Origin: an uncultured Chloroflexales bacterium
Lineage (GTDB): Bacteria > Chloroflexota > Chloroflexia > Chloroflexales > Chloroflexaceae
Direction of reading: 5' to 3'
DNA length: 64,000 nt
NCBI GenBank assembly: GCA_937902315.1
Contig: CALGUG010000002.1
Coordinates: 23,878-87,877 of the forward strand
Shown: positions 50,801 to 60,076 of the stretch, one piece after another
Layout: every line of letters starts with the position of its first letter
Numbering within the stretch: position 1 is the first letter of the stretch
Notes under the pieces: generated by a model
What the model was told of the DNA's origin: nothing
What the model saw: the letters and a program-made list of their open reading frames with translations, nothing else
Databases searched by the model: none
Made by a program: the position numbers and the translations under genes

Positions 50801-52945
50801 ATGACTGTTGTACCGCGGGCTAAACCAATGACGCAAAAAGAGACTCCCTCGTATCCAGAGCCTCACATAGATCTGCCAAGCGGTCAATCAGCCTATTTCA
50901 ATCGCGAACTAAGCTGGTTAGAGTTCAATCGGCGTGTCTTGGAAGAAGCTCTTGATACGCGCAATCCACTGCTCGAACGAGTCAAGTTTCTGGCGATCTT
51001 CGCCTCGAACCTTGATGAGTTTTTTATGATTCGCGTGAGCGCTATCAAACAACAAGTCGCCGCTGGGGTTCAGAAGCATTCGCCGGACGGCCTGACGCCA
51101 ACCGAGCAGTTAGCTGCGATTCGTCGCATTTTGGTGCCAATGCTCGAGCAAGAGCGTCATCTGCTGCTCGATGTCTTGCTGCCCAGCCTTGCTGCTGAAG
51201 GAATCTACTTGCTCGATTACGATCAGCTGCACCCAAGCCAGGTCGAAGAGGTCAAAACCTATTTCGAGCAAGAAGTCTTCCCAGTGCTAACGCCCTTGGC
51301 TTTCGATACCAGCCATCCTTTCCCGCATATCTCAAACCTAAGTCTCAATCTCGCGGTCGAAATCAACGACCCCGAAGAAGGATCTCTCTTTGCACGCATT
51401 AAAGTGCCGGAAGTGCTGCCACGCCTGATTCCGATCAGCAATGTAGACGACCCCAAGAATCCCCAAGTTGGCCCCGAGCGTCGCTACAGCTTTGTCTGGC
51501 TGGAACAGGTGATCGCTGCCCATATCCATACGCTCTTCCCAGGCCTCGAAGTGATCGCGACCTATCCCTTCCGGGTGACGCGCAACGCCGATATGGAGAT
51601 CGAAGAGGACGAGGCGGGCGATCTGCTGCGCACGATCGAGCAGAGTGTGTTGCAACGTCGTTTTGGCGAAGTGGTGCGCATTTCGGTGCATGCCAAGATG
51701 CCAGAGCACATTCGCAATCTGCTGCTCGCAAACCTGAAGATCAAGTCGAACGATCTCTACGCTGTGACCGGCCCGCTGGGCCTGAGCGACCTCTTATCGC
51801 TGATGTCGCTCGACCGCCCTGATCTGAAAGATCCGCCCTTTGTGGCCAAAGTTCCGGCGGCTCTGCGCGGCCATACCGATATCTTTAGCGCTATTCGGCA
51901 ACAGGATATTCTGCTTCACCACCCTTACGACTCGTTTATGCCGCTGGTCGATCTGATCAAAAAAGCGGCCACCGACCCGCAGGTTTTGGCGATTAAGCAG
52001 ACGCTCTATCGGGTCGGCACCAATTCGCCGATCGTTAACGCGTTGATGCAGGCGCGCGAAGAGGGCAAACAGGTGACGGTCTTGGTCGAGTTGAAGGCAC
52101 GCTTCGACGAAGCCAACAACATCACGTGGGCGCGCGCACTCGAGCGAGCGGGTGTGCACGTGGTTTACGGCCTGTTAGGTCTGAAGACTCACGCGAAGCT
52201 GGCCTTGATCGTGCGCAAGGAGCCAGATGGATTGCGGCGCTATGTACACTTGGGCACGGGCAACTATAACGCCAGCACAGCGCGGCTCTACACCGACCTG
52301 GGCCTGCTGACCTGCCGTCCCGACATCGGGGCCGATGTCTCCGAACTGTTCAACTTCCTGACGGGCTATTCGCGCCAGAATAGCTATCGCAAGCTCTTGG
52401 TCGCGCCCATCACATTGCGCAGTGGCCTGATTAAGCTGATTCAAAACGAGATCGATATTCAAAACAACGGCGGCACGGGGCGCATCATCTTCAAGATGAA
52501 CTCGTTGACCGACCCCGAGATGATCAATGCGCTTTACGCTGCGGCCCAAGCAGGCGTCGAGATCGATCTGATCGTGCGGGGAGTCTGCTGTCTGCGCCCC
52601 AATATCCCGGGTCTGAGCGAGCGCATTCGGGTTCGCTCGATTGTGGGACGCTTCTTAGAGCATAGCCGGATCTTCTACTTCAGGAATAACGGTGATGAGA
52701 CGCTCTACCTTGGAAGCGCCGACTTGATGGAGCGCAACCTCGATCGACGAGTCGAGACGCTCTTCCCGATCGAAGATCAGAACCTGCTGCGCCATATTCA
52801 CGACGATCTCTTGCAGTCCTATCTGAAAGATAGTCTGAATGCGCGCGATCTGCAGCCCGATGGCAGCTATCTGCGTGGCCATCTCAATTCAGACGATCCA
52901 CATATCGATAGTCAGTCGCCGTACTGGCTTAACCATGATGTCTAA
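50801..52945 (+). CDS. ppk: Polyphosphate kinase 1
   Basis: 714 residues, normal length. NRELSWLEFNRRVLEEALD at the N-terminus; the catalytic region contains HHPYDSFMPLVDLIKKAATD, RFDEANNITWARALERAGVH and KTHAKLALIVRKE with the phosphohistidine (KTHAK), then HLGTGNYNASTARLYTDLGL and YLGSADLMERNLDRRVE. It makes polyphosphate from ATP reversibly. Its stop overlaps the thpR start by 1 bp. Confidence 0.96.
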   Translation: MTVVPRAKPMTQKETPSYPEPHIDLPSGQSAYFNRELSWLEFNRRVLEEALDTRNPLLERVKFLAIFASNLDEFFMIRVSAIKQQVAAGVQKHSPDGLTPTEQLAAIRRILVPMLEQERHLLLDVLLPSLAAEGIYLLDYDQLHPSQVEEVKTYFEQEVFPVLTPLAFDTSHPFPHISNLSLNLAVEINDPEEGSLFARIKVPEVLPRLIPISNVDDPKNPQVGPERRYSFVWLEQVIAAHIHTLFPGLEVIATYPFRVTRNADMEIEEDEAGDLLRTIEQSVLQRRFGEVVRISVHAKMPEHIRNLLLANLKIKSNDLYAVTGPLGLSDLLSLMSLDRPDLKDPPFVAKVPAALRGHTDIFSAIRQQDILLHHPYDSFMPLVDLIKKAATDPQVLAIKQTLYRVGTNSPIVNALMQAREEGKQVTVLVELKARFDEANNITWARALERAGVHVVYGLLGLKTHAKLALIVRKEPDGLRRYVHLGTGNYNASTARLYTDLGLLTCRPDIGADVSELFNFLTGYSRQNSYRKLLVAPITLRSGLIKLIQNEIDIQNNGGTGRIIFKMNSLTDPEMINALYAAAQAGVEIDLIVRGVCCLRPNIPGLSERIRVRSIVGRFLEHSRIFYFRNNGDETLYLGSADLMERNLDRRVETLFPIEDQNLLRHIHDDLLQSYLKDSLNARDLQPDGSYLRGHLNSDDPHIDSQSPYWLNHDV

Positions 52946-53502
52946 TGCGACTTTTTATTGCTCTTGAGCTTCCACAATCTGTAAAGACGGTCTTGATGCA
53001 ACATCAAGACCGTCTTCAAGCTGAGCTTGGCCCTTACGCTCGTTCGGTGCGCTGGGTCGAAGCCAGCGCCATGCATCTCACCCTGCATTTTTTGGGTGAA
53101 TGTTCGCCCGCGTTGGTGAACGACCTTGTGACGATACTGGGCCGCCATCAAGACCATCGCGACGCCATGCTCAGGCTCGATGCTCTGGGCGCCTTTCCCA
53201 ACCTCAAGCGGCCGAGCACGCTCTGGTGTGGGGTTCAGGGCGAGGTGCCGCGTTTGGCTGCCAGCCAAGCCGCGCTGGGCGACGACCTGCAGAAGCTGGG
53301 CATCGAACTCGATCGCCGTAGCTTTAAACCGCACCTCACGCTTGGGCGCGTGCGGCGCGAGACCACACCTCAACAGCTTTCCGCCATCGGTGATGCGCTG
53401 CGCAGCCAGAGCAGCCAAGCGCTCGAATGGCCTTGTGGCCCCGCGATCCTTTTTCAAAGCGAATTGCGACCCAACGGCCCGATCTATACTCGTTTATCCT
53501 AA
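52945..53502 (+). CDS. thpR: RNA 2',3'-cyclic phosphodiesterase (2'-5' RNA ligase family)
   Basis: 185 residues. Two catalytic HxTx motifs: MHLTLHFLG (His45 region) and PHLTLGRVR (His130 region). The 2H phosphoesterase opens RNA 2',3'-cyclic phosphates to 2'-phosphates or ligates tRNA halves in vitro. Translationally coupled to ppk (TAATG). Codons 13-24 lie in a perfect 15-bp hairpin (52984-53016). With RtcB and the Ro60-like gene this is a third RNA-end enzyme in the window. Confidence 0.92.
   Translation: MRLFIALELPQSVKTVLMQHQDRLQAELGPYARSVRWVEASAMHLTLHFLGECSPALVNDLVTILGRHQDHRDAMLRLDALGAFPNLKRPSTLWCGVQGEVPRLAASQAALGDDLQKLGIELDRRSFKPHLTLGRVRRETTPQQLSAIGDALRSQSSQALEWPCGPAILFQSELRPNGPIYTRLS
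52984..53016 (+). promoter_or_regulatory. Perfect 15-bp hairpin inside the thpR coding sequence
   Basis: AAGACGGTCTTGATG / CATCAAGACCGTCTT with a CAA loop, starting 40 nt into the gene. The stem is longer than any terminator stem here and may control translation or mRNA stability. Confidence 0.6.
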
Positions 53503-53523
53503 ACTTGGAGAGGATGATACTGC

Positions 53524-54177
53524 GTGAAACAGGTGAAGATCGCCTCCTCGATTCTTGCTGCCGACTTTAGTCGTCTGGGCGAGCAGATTCGCGAAGCGGA
53601 GGCTGGCGGAACCGACTGGTTCCACGTCGATATTATGGATGGCATGTTCGTGCCAAATATCTCCTTCGGGCCGCTCGTGCTAGAGGCGATTCGTCCGCTC
53701 ACCAAGCTGACGCTCGACGTGCACTTGATGATCGAACAGCCCGAGCGCTATCTGAAGACCTTCCGCGACGCTGGTGCCGACCGCATCACGGTGCATGTCG
53801 AAACATGCCCACACCTGCACAGCACGATCCAGACGATCAAAAGCCTCGGTGCCAAGGCGGGTGTAACCCTCAACCCGGCTACGCCGCTCTCGACCCTCGA
53901 AGAGATCTTGCCCGAGGTTGATCTGGTGCTGATTATGTCGGTCAACCCGGGCTTCGGCGGCCAGTCCTACATCCCTAGCAGCACCGACAAGATCCGCCGT
54001 CTGCGCACCATGCTCGATGCGATCGGCTCGCAGGCCGAGCTGGAAGTTGATGGTGGCATCGCGCCCGGCACGGCTGGCCTCGCTATCGAGGCGGGGGCGA
54101 GCGTGCTGGTGGCTGGCTCAGCGGTCTTTGGCAAAGGCTCGATCGCCGAAAATATCGCGAAGCTGCGACAAGGCTGA
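53524..54177 (+). CDS. rpe: Ribulose-phosphate 3-epimerase
   Basis: 217 residues, GTG start. SSILAADFSRLGEQI, WFHVDIMDGMFVPNISFG (catalytic Asp and metal His), VHLMIEQPERY, MSVNPGFGGQSYIP and ELEVDGGIAPG (second Asp) are canonical. Interconverts ribulose-5-P and xylulose-5-P in the pentose phosphate pathway. Downstream of thpR by 21 bp, same operon. Confidence 0.97.
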   Translation: MKQVKIASSILAADFSRLGEQIREAEAGGTDWFHVDIMDGMFVPNISFGPLVLEAIRPLTKLTLDVHLMIEQPERYLKTFRDAGADRITVHVETCPHLHSTIQTIKSLGAKAGVTLNPATPLSTLEEILPEVDLVLIMSVNPGFGGQSYIPSSTDKIRRLRTMLDAIGSQAELEVDGGIAPGTAGLAIEAGASVLVAGSAVFGKGSIAENIAKLRQG

Positions 54178-54188
54178 TAGACAGAAAC

Positions 54189-54222
54189 GGTGAGGGGCGG
54201 TGGCTCCCTCACCTCTCTTTTT
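54189..54222 (+). terminator. Rho-independent terminator
   Basis: GGTGAGGG / CCCTCACC followed by TCTCTTTTT. Ends the ppk-thpR-rpe operon. Confidence 0.85.
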
Positions 54223-54235
54223 GCTCAGACTAGTG

Positions 54236-54550
54236 ATACCAAATCTGCTTGATTGCTTTCTATTTGGCCTTTGGCAGAGTGGAACCTGACCACTTTTGCG
54301 TTACAAGAGCGCCATTTTGTAAGCGAATTTGATATGATACGAAATCCGCTTGAACAGCTTGTGTTTTGTGCTTTGGCAGATTTGATAGCAAATCCGCAGG
54401 CACGCTTGGCTTTTCAGGGGGCGCTTGGGCGCAGGCAGACGAGCAGCCGCATGTTTGGAACGGATGTTGATAGCCGAAGGCGGACGCGCTAGAAGCCGAA
54501 TGGTTGGTTGAGACCTCCTCGCCAAGAAGCGAACAAGCGGATTTGATATG
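54236..54550 (-). repeat. Composite of B and A modules
   Basis: Inverted B element (54236-54337, with ATACCAAATCTGC and GCGAATTTGATAT ends), then further B-like ends (CGAAATCCGCTTG, GCAAATCCGC) and an inverted A module (54461-54523), ending CAAGCGGATTTGATAT. The next gene's ribosome-binding site starts at its edge. Confidence 0.7.
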
Positions 54551-54561
54551 AGGTGAAGCCC

Positions 54562-55317
54562 ATGGCAGAATCACCACTCCGCCCGATCTATGCCCCCAAG
54601 ATTGTCTCAGAAGCGCTGCCGTTCGCCGAAACGATGCGCACGCTCTTGTTGATCCACTTCTTTGTGCCGATCGCGCGGGTGCGCCCGCACCTGCCCGACT
54701 GGCTTAGCCTCGAAACCTTTCCGACACCCGCCGGACGTATGGCCTGCATCGGGCTGGTCTGCTACCGCGCCGTGGGCTTTCGGCCCGGCTTCATCGGCAG
54801 CGATTGGCTGGGGCTGCCCGTCTCGGGCGTGAACTACCGCACCTACGTGCGCGATTCCGCCGGGCCTGCGGTCTTTTTCTTCGGCGTCAGCACCAAGCAG
54901 TACGCGCCCTACTTCGGCGCGCGCATCTTGGGCGCTCCCGTTCAGCGGGCGGCCCTGCGTTTTGGGCGAGATTGGGACAAAGGCTCGTTCGAGCTCGATT
55001 GCAAGCAGCCCTGGCAGCTCAGCTTGCGCGCCTATGAGGATCGCAGCATGGCTCTGCCGAGCGAACCCTTCGCCGATCAAAGCGAGCTGCTGCGCACGCT
55101 CACTGATCCGTTGCGGGGCTACCTGATCCACGGCGGGCGCAGCTACGTTTTTTCGGTCAAGCATCCTCAACTAAGCGAGGTTACAACGGGCCGAATCGAA
55201 ACGGTCGAATCGGAATACCTTGAACGGCTCGACCTGTTGCGCGGCAATGAGCAGCCCCACTCGCTGATCATCGCCCGCAACGTGCCCTTCAAACTGGGGC
55301 TGCGCGGCTATCGCTGA
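54562..55317 (+). CDS. DUF2071 (YqjF-like) protein
   Basis: 251 residues. MRTLLLIHFFVPIARVRPHL, PDWLSLETFP and VNYRTYVRDSAGPAVFFFGV match the DUF2071 acetoacetate-decarboxylase-like family of unknown role. ATG 54562 has GAGGTG 6 nt upstream. Convergent with the large membrane protein, overlapping by 10 bp. Confidence 0.8.
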   Translation: MAESPLRPIYAPKIVSEALPFAETMRTLLLIHFFVPIARVRPHLPDWLSLETFPTPAGRMACIGLVCYRAVGFRPGFIGSDWLGLPVSGVNYRTYVRDSAGPAVFFFGVSTKQYAPYFGARILGAPVQRAALRFGRDWDKGSFELDCKQPWQLSLRAYEDRSMALPSEPFADQSELLRTLTDPLRGYLIHGGRSYVFSVKHPQLSEVTTGRIETVESEYLERLDLLRGNEQPHSLIIARNVPFKLGLRGYR

Positions 55318-57797
55318 AGCCAAGCCGTGTGGGTGTCATCTAGCTCGAAGTGGTAGACGATGTAGACCTCGTCGCGGTAGACCTCGCGGAACTCGGGGAA
55401 GTTGGGCAGGCGTTCGCGCCAGCGCGGGTATTCGAGATCCATGGCCTGCTGATCGATGATGATATACTCGGTGCCCCAGCGCTGGAAGAGCCGACGCGAG
55501 GAATCGTCGGGGAAGCCGAGCAGGCGGTTTTGGCCTTCGCGGAAGGCGGGCGGCGGGAACTTGCCGGTACCTTGGTTGGTGGGCTTGTCCGTGAAGAGGC
55601 TGTAGTATTCGCTCTGACCGCCGAAGCCGTTCGGGATCTGCACCACAGCGCCGCTGCCGGGTTGTTGGCCGATCCAGAGATCGACGGCGCGCGGCGCTGT
55701 CGGCGTATAGGGCAAGATCGAGATCATCTCGAACAGCACCAAGCCGCTCGCCAGCGCCCAAGCGTAGTGCTGAAACCAGCGCGGCAGGCCTTGGGGCAGA
55801 TTGCTTAGGCTCAGCGATGCCAAGAGCGCGCAGCAGAGCACCACATACATGGCCATACGCGACCAGGTGCGAATGCCGCTCAGCACCGGAACGTAGTTCA
55901 CCACGTACCAGACCGGTAATTTGATGCTCCCTCCATCGGCGAAACGCCACTCCGGCCCCAAGCTCATCACGATGTTGACCAGAATGATCGGCAAGAGCGC
56001 GCGCAGATAGGGCGTTTTGCGCGCCAGCCAGAAGCTCGCCAGCACCATCAGCAGCAGGGTGTAGCCGATGCCGAAGTTATGCTCGCCGCCGTCGTGCAGG
56101 CGGTAAAATTGGCTGGCCCAGTTGCCCCAGAGCGGGTGGTAGGGGTTGGGCAAGACATATTCGCTTAGGGTCGAGGTGTGCAGCAGCAGTTGCTCGTAGC
56201 GATGCTTAAAGGTCAGGCCCAGCGCTTGCGACTCGGCGTAGGGTACGGCCACGGGCAGCACCAGCACAATGCAGAGCGCACTGGTCACCAGTAGCGCACG
56301 CCAGCCCTGCAGCATACTCGGCAGCTCGCGCAGGCCCAAGCGGAAGGGCGCGTAGAGCAGCAGCAAGAGCGGAATGGTCGCGCCATAGTGCAGGGTCGAC
56401 CAGGAGGCTAGCACCATAGCCAAGCCTGCCACAAAGCCATCCCAGACGCGCCGCCGCTGCAGAAAGCCTTCCCAGCCGTAGAGCGCCAGCGGCAGCCATT
56501 GGGTGCCCATCATGCCGAAGTGGCCGGTGATGTGGAAGAAGCGCCGCAGACAGAAGGCGAAGACCAGCCCTGCCACAAAAGCCGCGCCGGGCTTGGCACC
56601 CATGCGGCGCGCCAGCAGATAGGTGAAGAAGCCCGAGAGCACGAAGGTCGAGAGCATAATCAGGTTGTAGCTGATCGTGGCTCCCAGCAGGCTAGTGATC
56701 GGCAGCCAGAGCAGCATGTGGGCGGGCGCCATCTCGGAAATCGTCAGCTCGGCCCCGGTCGGGTAGAAGATCTGGGGCACATGGGTCGGCGAGACGTGCT
56801 GTTCGAGCAGTGCCACGCGGTACCACTCCATCTTCCAGAGGTATTCGAGGTTGTCGCCCATGCCGCCCGGAATATGGCTCGCCATCGTGCTGATCAGCGG
56901 GAAGAGCATCACCAGCGTAGCGAGCAGGTAGCCGACAAAAGCGCGCCAGTGGGCTTGGAACCAAGCGCGCCAGGCCAGCTTGGTCGGTTGAGCGGGCCAG
57001 CGCCAGACCACAGCCAAGGCGATCGCCAGCGCGAGTGCGAGAGCGCCCGACATCAGCAGGGCGTTCCAGCGGAACATAAAGCGCATATCGCTGTGGCGCA
57101 TCGCCAGATTGATCGCGATCAGCAAGAGCAGTATCAGGCTGCGCCAGCCGAAACTGATGCCCAGCCGCCAGAGCAGCAGATAGAGCAGCAGGCCGACCAG
57201 CATAATCGCGATGATCTGGGTCGGCAGCAGCCAGCTTTGCGGTTCGCTGGCCTGCCACGCGCTCTCGAAGACCACCACGCCCAGATTGCGCTCTGGGTCG
57301 TTGTTGACCTCGACCGGCACAAAGGTCGGGCTCTCGAAGCGCACCTCGTTCAAGCCTTTTCTGACCGTATCGCCCGGCACCAGCAGGCTGAAGCGCCGCG
57401 TTTGTTCTTGCATCAGCACGTCGAAGCGGATCGTATCGTTGATTGTGACCTGCAGAGGCACGCTGCTGCCATCGGGGCGCGGCGCGGTCGCCGTGAAGCG
57501 CAGGGTGTGCTGGCCCAAACCTTGGGGTTGCAACAGCAAACGGCTCTTTCCGGTTGTCCAACGATAGCCGCGCCCTTGATCGGTGGTCTCTGCCAGATGG
57601 AAATCCTTGGCGACCGTGCTATCGGTGCTGCCAAGCGAAAAAGCCTGCTCGCGCTGCAAGGGGACGAGGCTTAGAAAGCCCCAGGTACAGGCCAAAGCAA
57701 GCAGCCAAACCACTAGATCGAGCCACGTAAGCGAGGTTGTCGTTAGAGCGCTGCTCAGCCTAGCAGGCCGGCGCGCAGAGGAAGAGTGTCGATTCAA
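55308..57797 (-). CDS. Large polytopic membrane protein, GT-C glycosyltransferase-like
   Basis: 829 residues if started at the TTG at 57797 (AGGAGA 7 nt upstream); an upstream TTG at 57884 would add 29 residues. Topology: one TM helix, a ~160-residue extracytoplasmic beta-rich domain (LLQPQGLGQHTLRFTATAPR), then 11-13 TM helices, and a soluble extracytoplasmic C-terminal domain (VVQIPNGFGGQSEYYSLFTD, YIIIDQQAMDLEYPRWRERL). This fits lipid-linked-sugar GT-C enzymes; an early loop has GGMGDNLEYLWKMEWYR, where acidic catalytic residues would lie. Family not certain. Confidence 0.7.
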   Translation of the reverse strand: MNRHSSSARRPARLSSALTTTSLTWLDLVVWLLALACTWGFLSLVPLQREQAFSLGSTDSTVAKDFHLAETTDQGRGYRWTTGKSRLLLQPQGLGQHTLRFTATAPRPDGSSVPLQVTINDTIRFDVLMQEQTRRFSLLVPGDTVRKGLNEVRFESPTFVPVEVNNDPERNLGVVVFESAWQASEPQSWLLPTQIIAIMLVGLLLYLLLWRLGISFGWRSLILLLLIAINLAMRHSDMRFMFRWNALLMSGALALALAIALAVVWRWPAQPTKLAWRAWFQAHWRAFVGYLLATLVMLFPLISTMASHIPGGMGDNLEYLWKMEWYRVALLEQHVSPTHVPQIFYPTGAELTISEMAPAHMLLWLPITSLLGATISYNLIMLSTFVLSGFFTYLLARRMGAKPGAAFVAGLVFAFCLRRFFHITGHFGMMGTQWLPLALYGWEGFLQRRRVWDGFVAGLAMVLASWSTLHYGATIPLLLLLYAPFRLGLRELPSMLQGWRALLVTSALCIVLVLPVAVPYAESQALGLTFKHRYEQLLLHTSTLSEYVLPNPYHPLWGNWASQFYRLHDGGEHNFGIGYTLLLMVLASFWLARKTPYLRALLPIILVNIVMSLGPEWRFADGGSIKLPVWYVVNYVPVLSGIRTWSRMAMYVVLCCALLASLSLSNLPQGLPRWFQHYAWALASGLVLFEMISILPYTPTAPRAVDLWIGQQPGSGAVVQIPNGFGGQSEYYSLFTDKPTNQGTGKFPPPAFREGQNRLLGFPDDSSRRLFQRWGTEYIIIDQQAMDLEYPRWRERLPNFPEFREVYRDEVYIVYHFELDDTHTAWLQR

Positions 57798-57919
57798 GCC
57801 GTCATCTCCTACAGGAATGGCGGTCACCACGTACAATCGGCAAGCGCCGCGCTTCGCTTCTCCACCATAACTATGAGCTTCCAAGGTTCGGGCGCATTAT
57901 ACCAGACCAAATCACCGCG

Positions 57920-58610
57920 CCTTTTTATTCACCACAGAGGCACCGTTTTTTGTTCACCACAGAGACACCGTTTTTTGTTCACCACAGAGACACCGTTTTT
58001 TGTTCACCACAGAGGCACTGAGACACTGAGTCAAGACACTGAGTCTTTTAGAAAGCTGCACCGAGCCGTACCCTGTCCTTCGGCAAGCTCAGGAACCGCA
58101 AGTCGAAGGGTACGGCTTTGTGGGTTGGGTACGGCCTCTTTGGTAAAACGCAGTCAAGCTCCCCTCTCCTGCTTGCGGGAGAGGGGTCGGGGGAGAGGGC
58201 CACATTCTGTTCACCACAGAGACACTGTTTTTTGTTCACCACAGAGGCACTGAGACACTGAGTCAAGACACTGATTTGGTAAAACGTAGCCAAGCTCCCC
58301 TCTCCTGCTTGCGGGAGAGGGGTCGGGGGAGAGGGCCACATTCTATTCATCACAGAGACACTGTTTTTTGTTCACCACAGAGGCACCGTTTTTTGTTCAC
58401 CACAGAGGCACTGAGACACTGAGTCAAGAGACAGAGACTTTTAGAGAGTTGCACCGAGCCGTACCCTGCCCTTCGGCAAGCTCAGGAACCGCAAGTTGAA
58501 GGATACGGCTTTGTGGGCTGGATACGGCCTCTTTGGTGAAACGCAGCCAAGCTCCCCTCTCCTGCTTGCGGGAGAGGGGGTCGGGGGGAGAGGGCCCTGT
58601 TCGGGGCTAG
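57920..58610 (-). repeat. Inverted C-family repeat cluster
   Basis: Reverse-complement copies of the 44.2-kb repeats: short tandem units TTTTTTGTTCACCACAGAG (three near 57945-58020 and more near 58215-58410), CTGAGACACTGAGTCAAGAC, GATACGGCCTCTTTGG and CCCCTCTCCTGCTTGCGGGA. Larger units start near 58020 and 58400. No gene. Confidence 0.85.
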
Positions 58611-58618
58611 CCCTGTTT

Positions 58619-58673
58619 AGTAGCCGGAGGCGGACGCGGTGAGGACCGAATGGGAGCTAGCCGCCTCTCCGCC
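58619..58673 (-). repeat. Dispersed GC-rich repeat, module A (copy 14, inverted)
   Basis: Core TAGCCGGAGGCGGACGCGG joined to the C cluster, the mirror image of the 44.1-kb arrangement. Confidence 0.8.
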
Positions 58674-58717
58674 TGAGTATGTTGGAGCGGGTTGGCAGAG
58701 CAGGTGTGAAGGGGCAA

Positions 58718-58750
58718 CAGAAAGAGGGCTGAAGCGAACTTCAGCCCTCG
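58718..58750 (-). terminator. Rho-independent terminator
   Basis: On the minus strand GAGGGCTGAAG-TTCG-CTTCAGCCCTC followed by TTTCTG. Confidence 0.8.
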
Positions 58751-58771
58751 CTGTTTGGCTAAGCTATTGGC

Positions 58772-59602
58772 TTAGACCGGGGCGACGATGTTGATGTTGG
58801 AGTTGTTGTGATCGTAGTAGGTGATCAGCAGGTTGAGCGACATATCAGGAATAACTACGCCGTAGATCTCGGTCTCTTTGAAGCCGATGTAGATATTTTC
58901 CTGATGCACCATACCGTTGGCATCGATCCAGGTGTCGTACTTGATCTCGAGGTTTTCGAGCAGCGCACGGGTCTCGTAATCGACCGGCACGCCAAACTCT
59001 TCGATGAATTCGATCAGCTTGGCGTTTGAGATGCGCACTTGGTACTGCGTGGTCGCGTTGCCACGAATCGTGCTGCTGCCGATGCGATAGATGCCTTCGA
59101 GCAGGTCGGGCATTTCGCTTGGCAGGCCGCCAACCTGATTCATCTGGAAGCCGAGCTCTTCTTGGAAGGCCAAGAAGGCGTCGTTATCGCCCGAAAGATG
59201 CATAATGTGATCGGTCAGCGCGGCGGGGTGCAGCATCGGAATGACTGCGCCGCTCGACTGCCAGCCATCGCCTTCGTTGATGTAACTGCGGTTGCCGACC
59301 ACTACAACGCCAGTGCGTACATCGGTGTGGTTGGTGCCCGCCCAAGCCTGAATGCGGTCGGGCTGCTGCAGCGAGCCTTGAGCGAAGGCATAGTCTTCAA
59401 GAAAATCGACTTTAACGGTGGCTAGAAAATCAAAACGGGCCGACTGAGGAACTTGGATTGCAGGCAGGCTCGGCACCTTTTCAGCGGCATAGGCGCTTGG
59501 GGTTCCGGCGTTGAAGGCGAGCAGGCTTGCCAAAAAAGCGAGTAACAGGGCGAAGCGAAATCGTACTTTGCGGGGTGAGTTGTTCACGGTTTTTGCTGTC
59601 AT
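58772..59602 (-). CDS. Secreted protein, LolA/LprG-like, paralogue of 60077
   Basis: 276 residues. Signal peptide ending SAYAAEK. The mature part follows a beta-rich pattern with ARFDFLATVKVDFLEDYAFA, QQPDRIQAWAGTNHTDVRTG, YINEGDGWQSS and NATTQYQVRISNAKLIEFIE, shared with the downstream-coded paralogue. The layout (curved beta sheet, 'Y.N.GDGW') resembles LolA/LppX-type lipoprotein or lipid carriers. No lipobox. An inserted ~20 residues (AFLAFQEELGFQMNQVGGLP) is absent from the paralogue. Confidence 0.72.
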   Translation of the reverse strand: MTAKTVNNSPRKVRFRFALLLAFLASLLAFNAGTPSAYAAEKVPSLPAIQVPQSARFDFLATVKVDFLEDYAFAQGSLQQPDRIQAWAGTNHTDVRTGVVVVGNRSYINEGDGWQSSGAVIPMLHPAALTDHIMHLSGDNDAFLAFQEELGFQMNQVGGLPSEMPDLLEGIYRIGSSTIRGNATTQYQVRISNAKLIEFIEEFGVPVDYETRALLENLEIKYDTWIDANGMVHQENIYIGFKETEIYGVVIPDMSLNLLITYYDHNNSNINIVAPV

Positions 59603-59689
59603 AGACGGCCTTTTTCTTTTGTTTTAATCCTATGCCAACAGTTTGAGACCCGTACAACCCTTCAAATCAAATCCGCTTGTTCACTTCTT

Positions 59690-59752
59690 GGCAGAAAGGT
59701 CTCAACCTTCCATTCGGCTTCTAGCGCGTCCGCCTACGGCTATCACCATCAT
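59690..59752 (+). repeat. Dispersed GC-rich repeat, module A (copy 15)
   Basis: GGCAGAAAGGTCTC ... core GCGTCCGCCTACGGCTATCA; just before a B element. Confidence 0.8.
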
Positions 59753-59798
59753 TTCCAAACATTCGGCTTCTGTCTGCCTGCGCCCAAGCGCCCCCTGA

Positions 59799-59964
59799 TA
59801 CCAAATCTATTTAAAGACTTGCGCTCTTGCAGTGCAGGAAGACGAGCAGCCGGGAAAGAAGTTGTGTGAAATTTCGCGCACCAGCGCGAAATTTCACACA
59901 ACAAAAAGAGTTGAGTTCCGCTCTGCCGAAGGCCAAAAAGGAAGTGATCTAACGGATTTGGTAT
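59799..59964 (+). repeat. MITE-like element, module B
   Basis: 166 bp; ATACCAAATCTATTT and AACGGATTTGGTAT ends, internal palindrome GTGAAATTTCGCGC / GCGCGAAATTTCAC, centre GCTCTGCCGAAGGCCAAA. Confidence 0.85.
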
Positions 59965-60009
59965 GAAAAGCTAAGCAAGCGTGCGGATTTACGATCGAAT
60001 GCGTTGTTA

Positions 60010-60041
60010 AAAAAGGGCTGAGTCGTGTAAAACCCAGCCCA
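60010..60041 (-). terminator. Rho-independent terminator
   Basis: On the minus strand GGGCTGGGT / ACTCAGCCC followed by six Ts. Confidence 0.85.
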
Positions 60042-60076
60042 GTGAACCATTCAAGCTCCATCGCTGATCGAAGCGC

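Noticed and set aside
54553..54561. GTG start of the DUF2071 gene at 54553
   Set aside because: It lies in the ribosome-binding site of the ATG at 54562, which has proper spacing.
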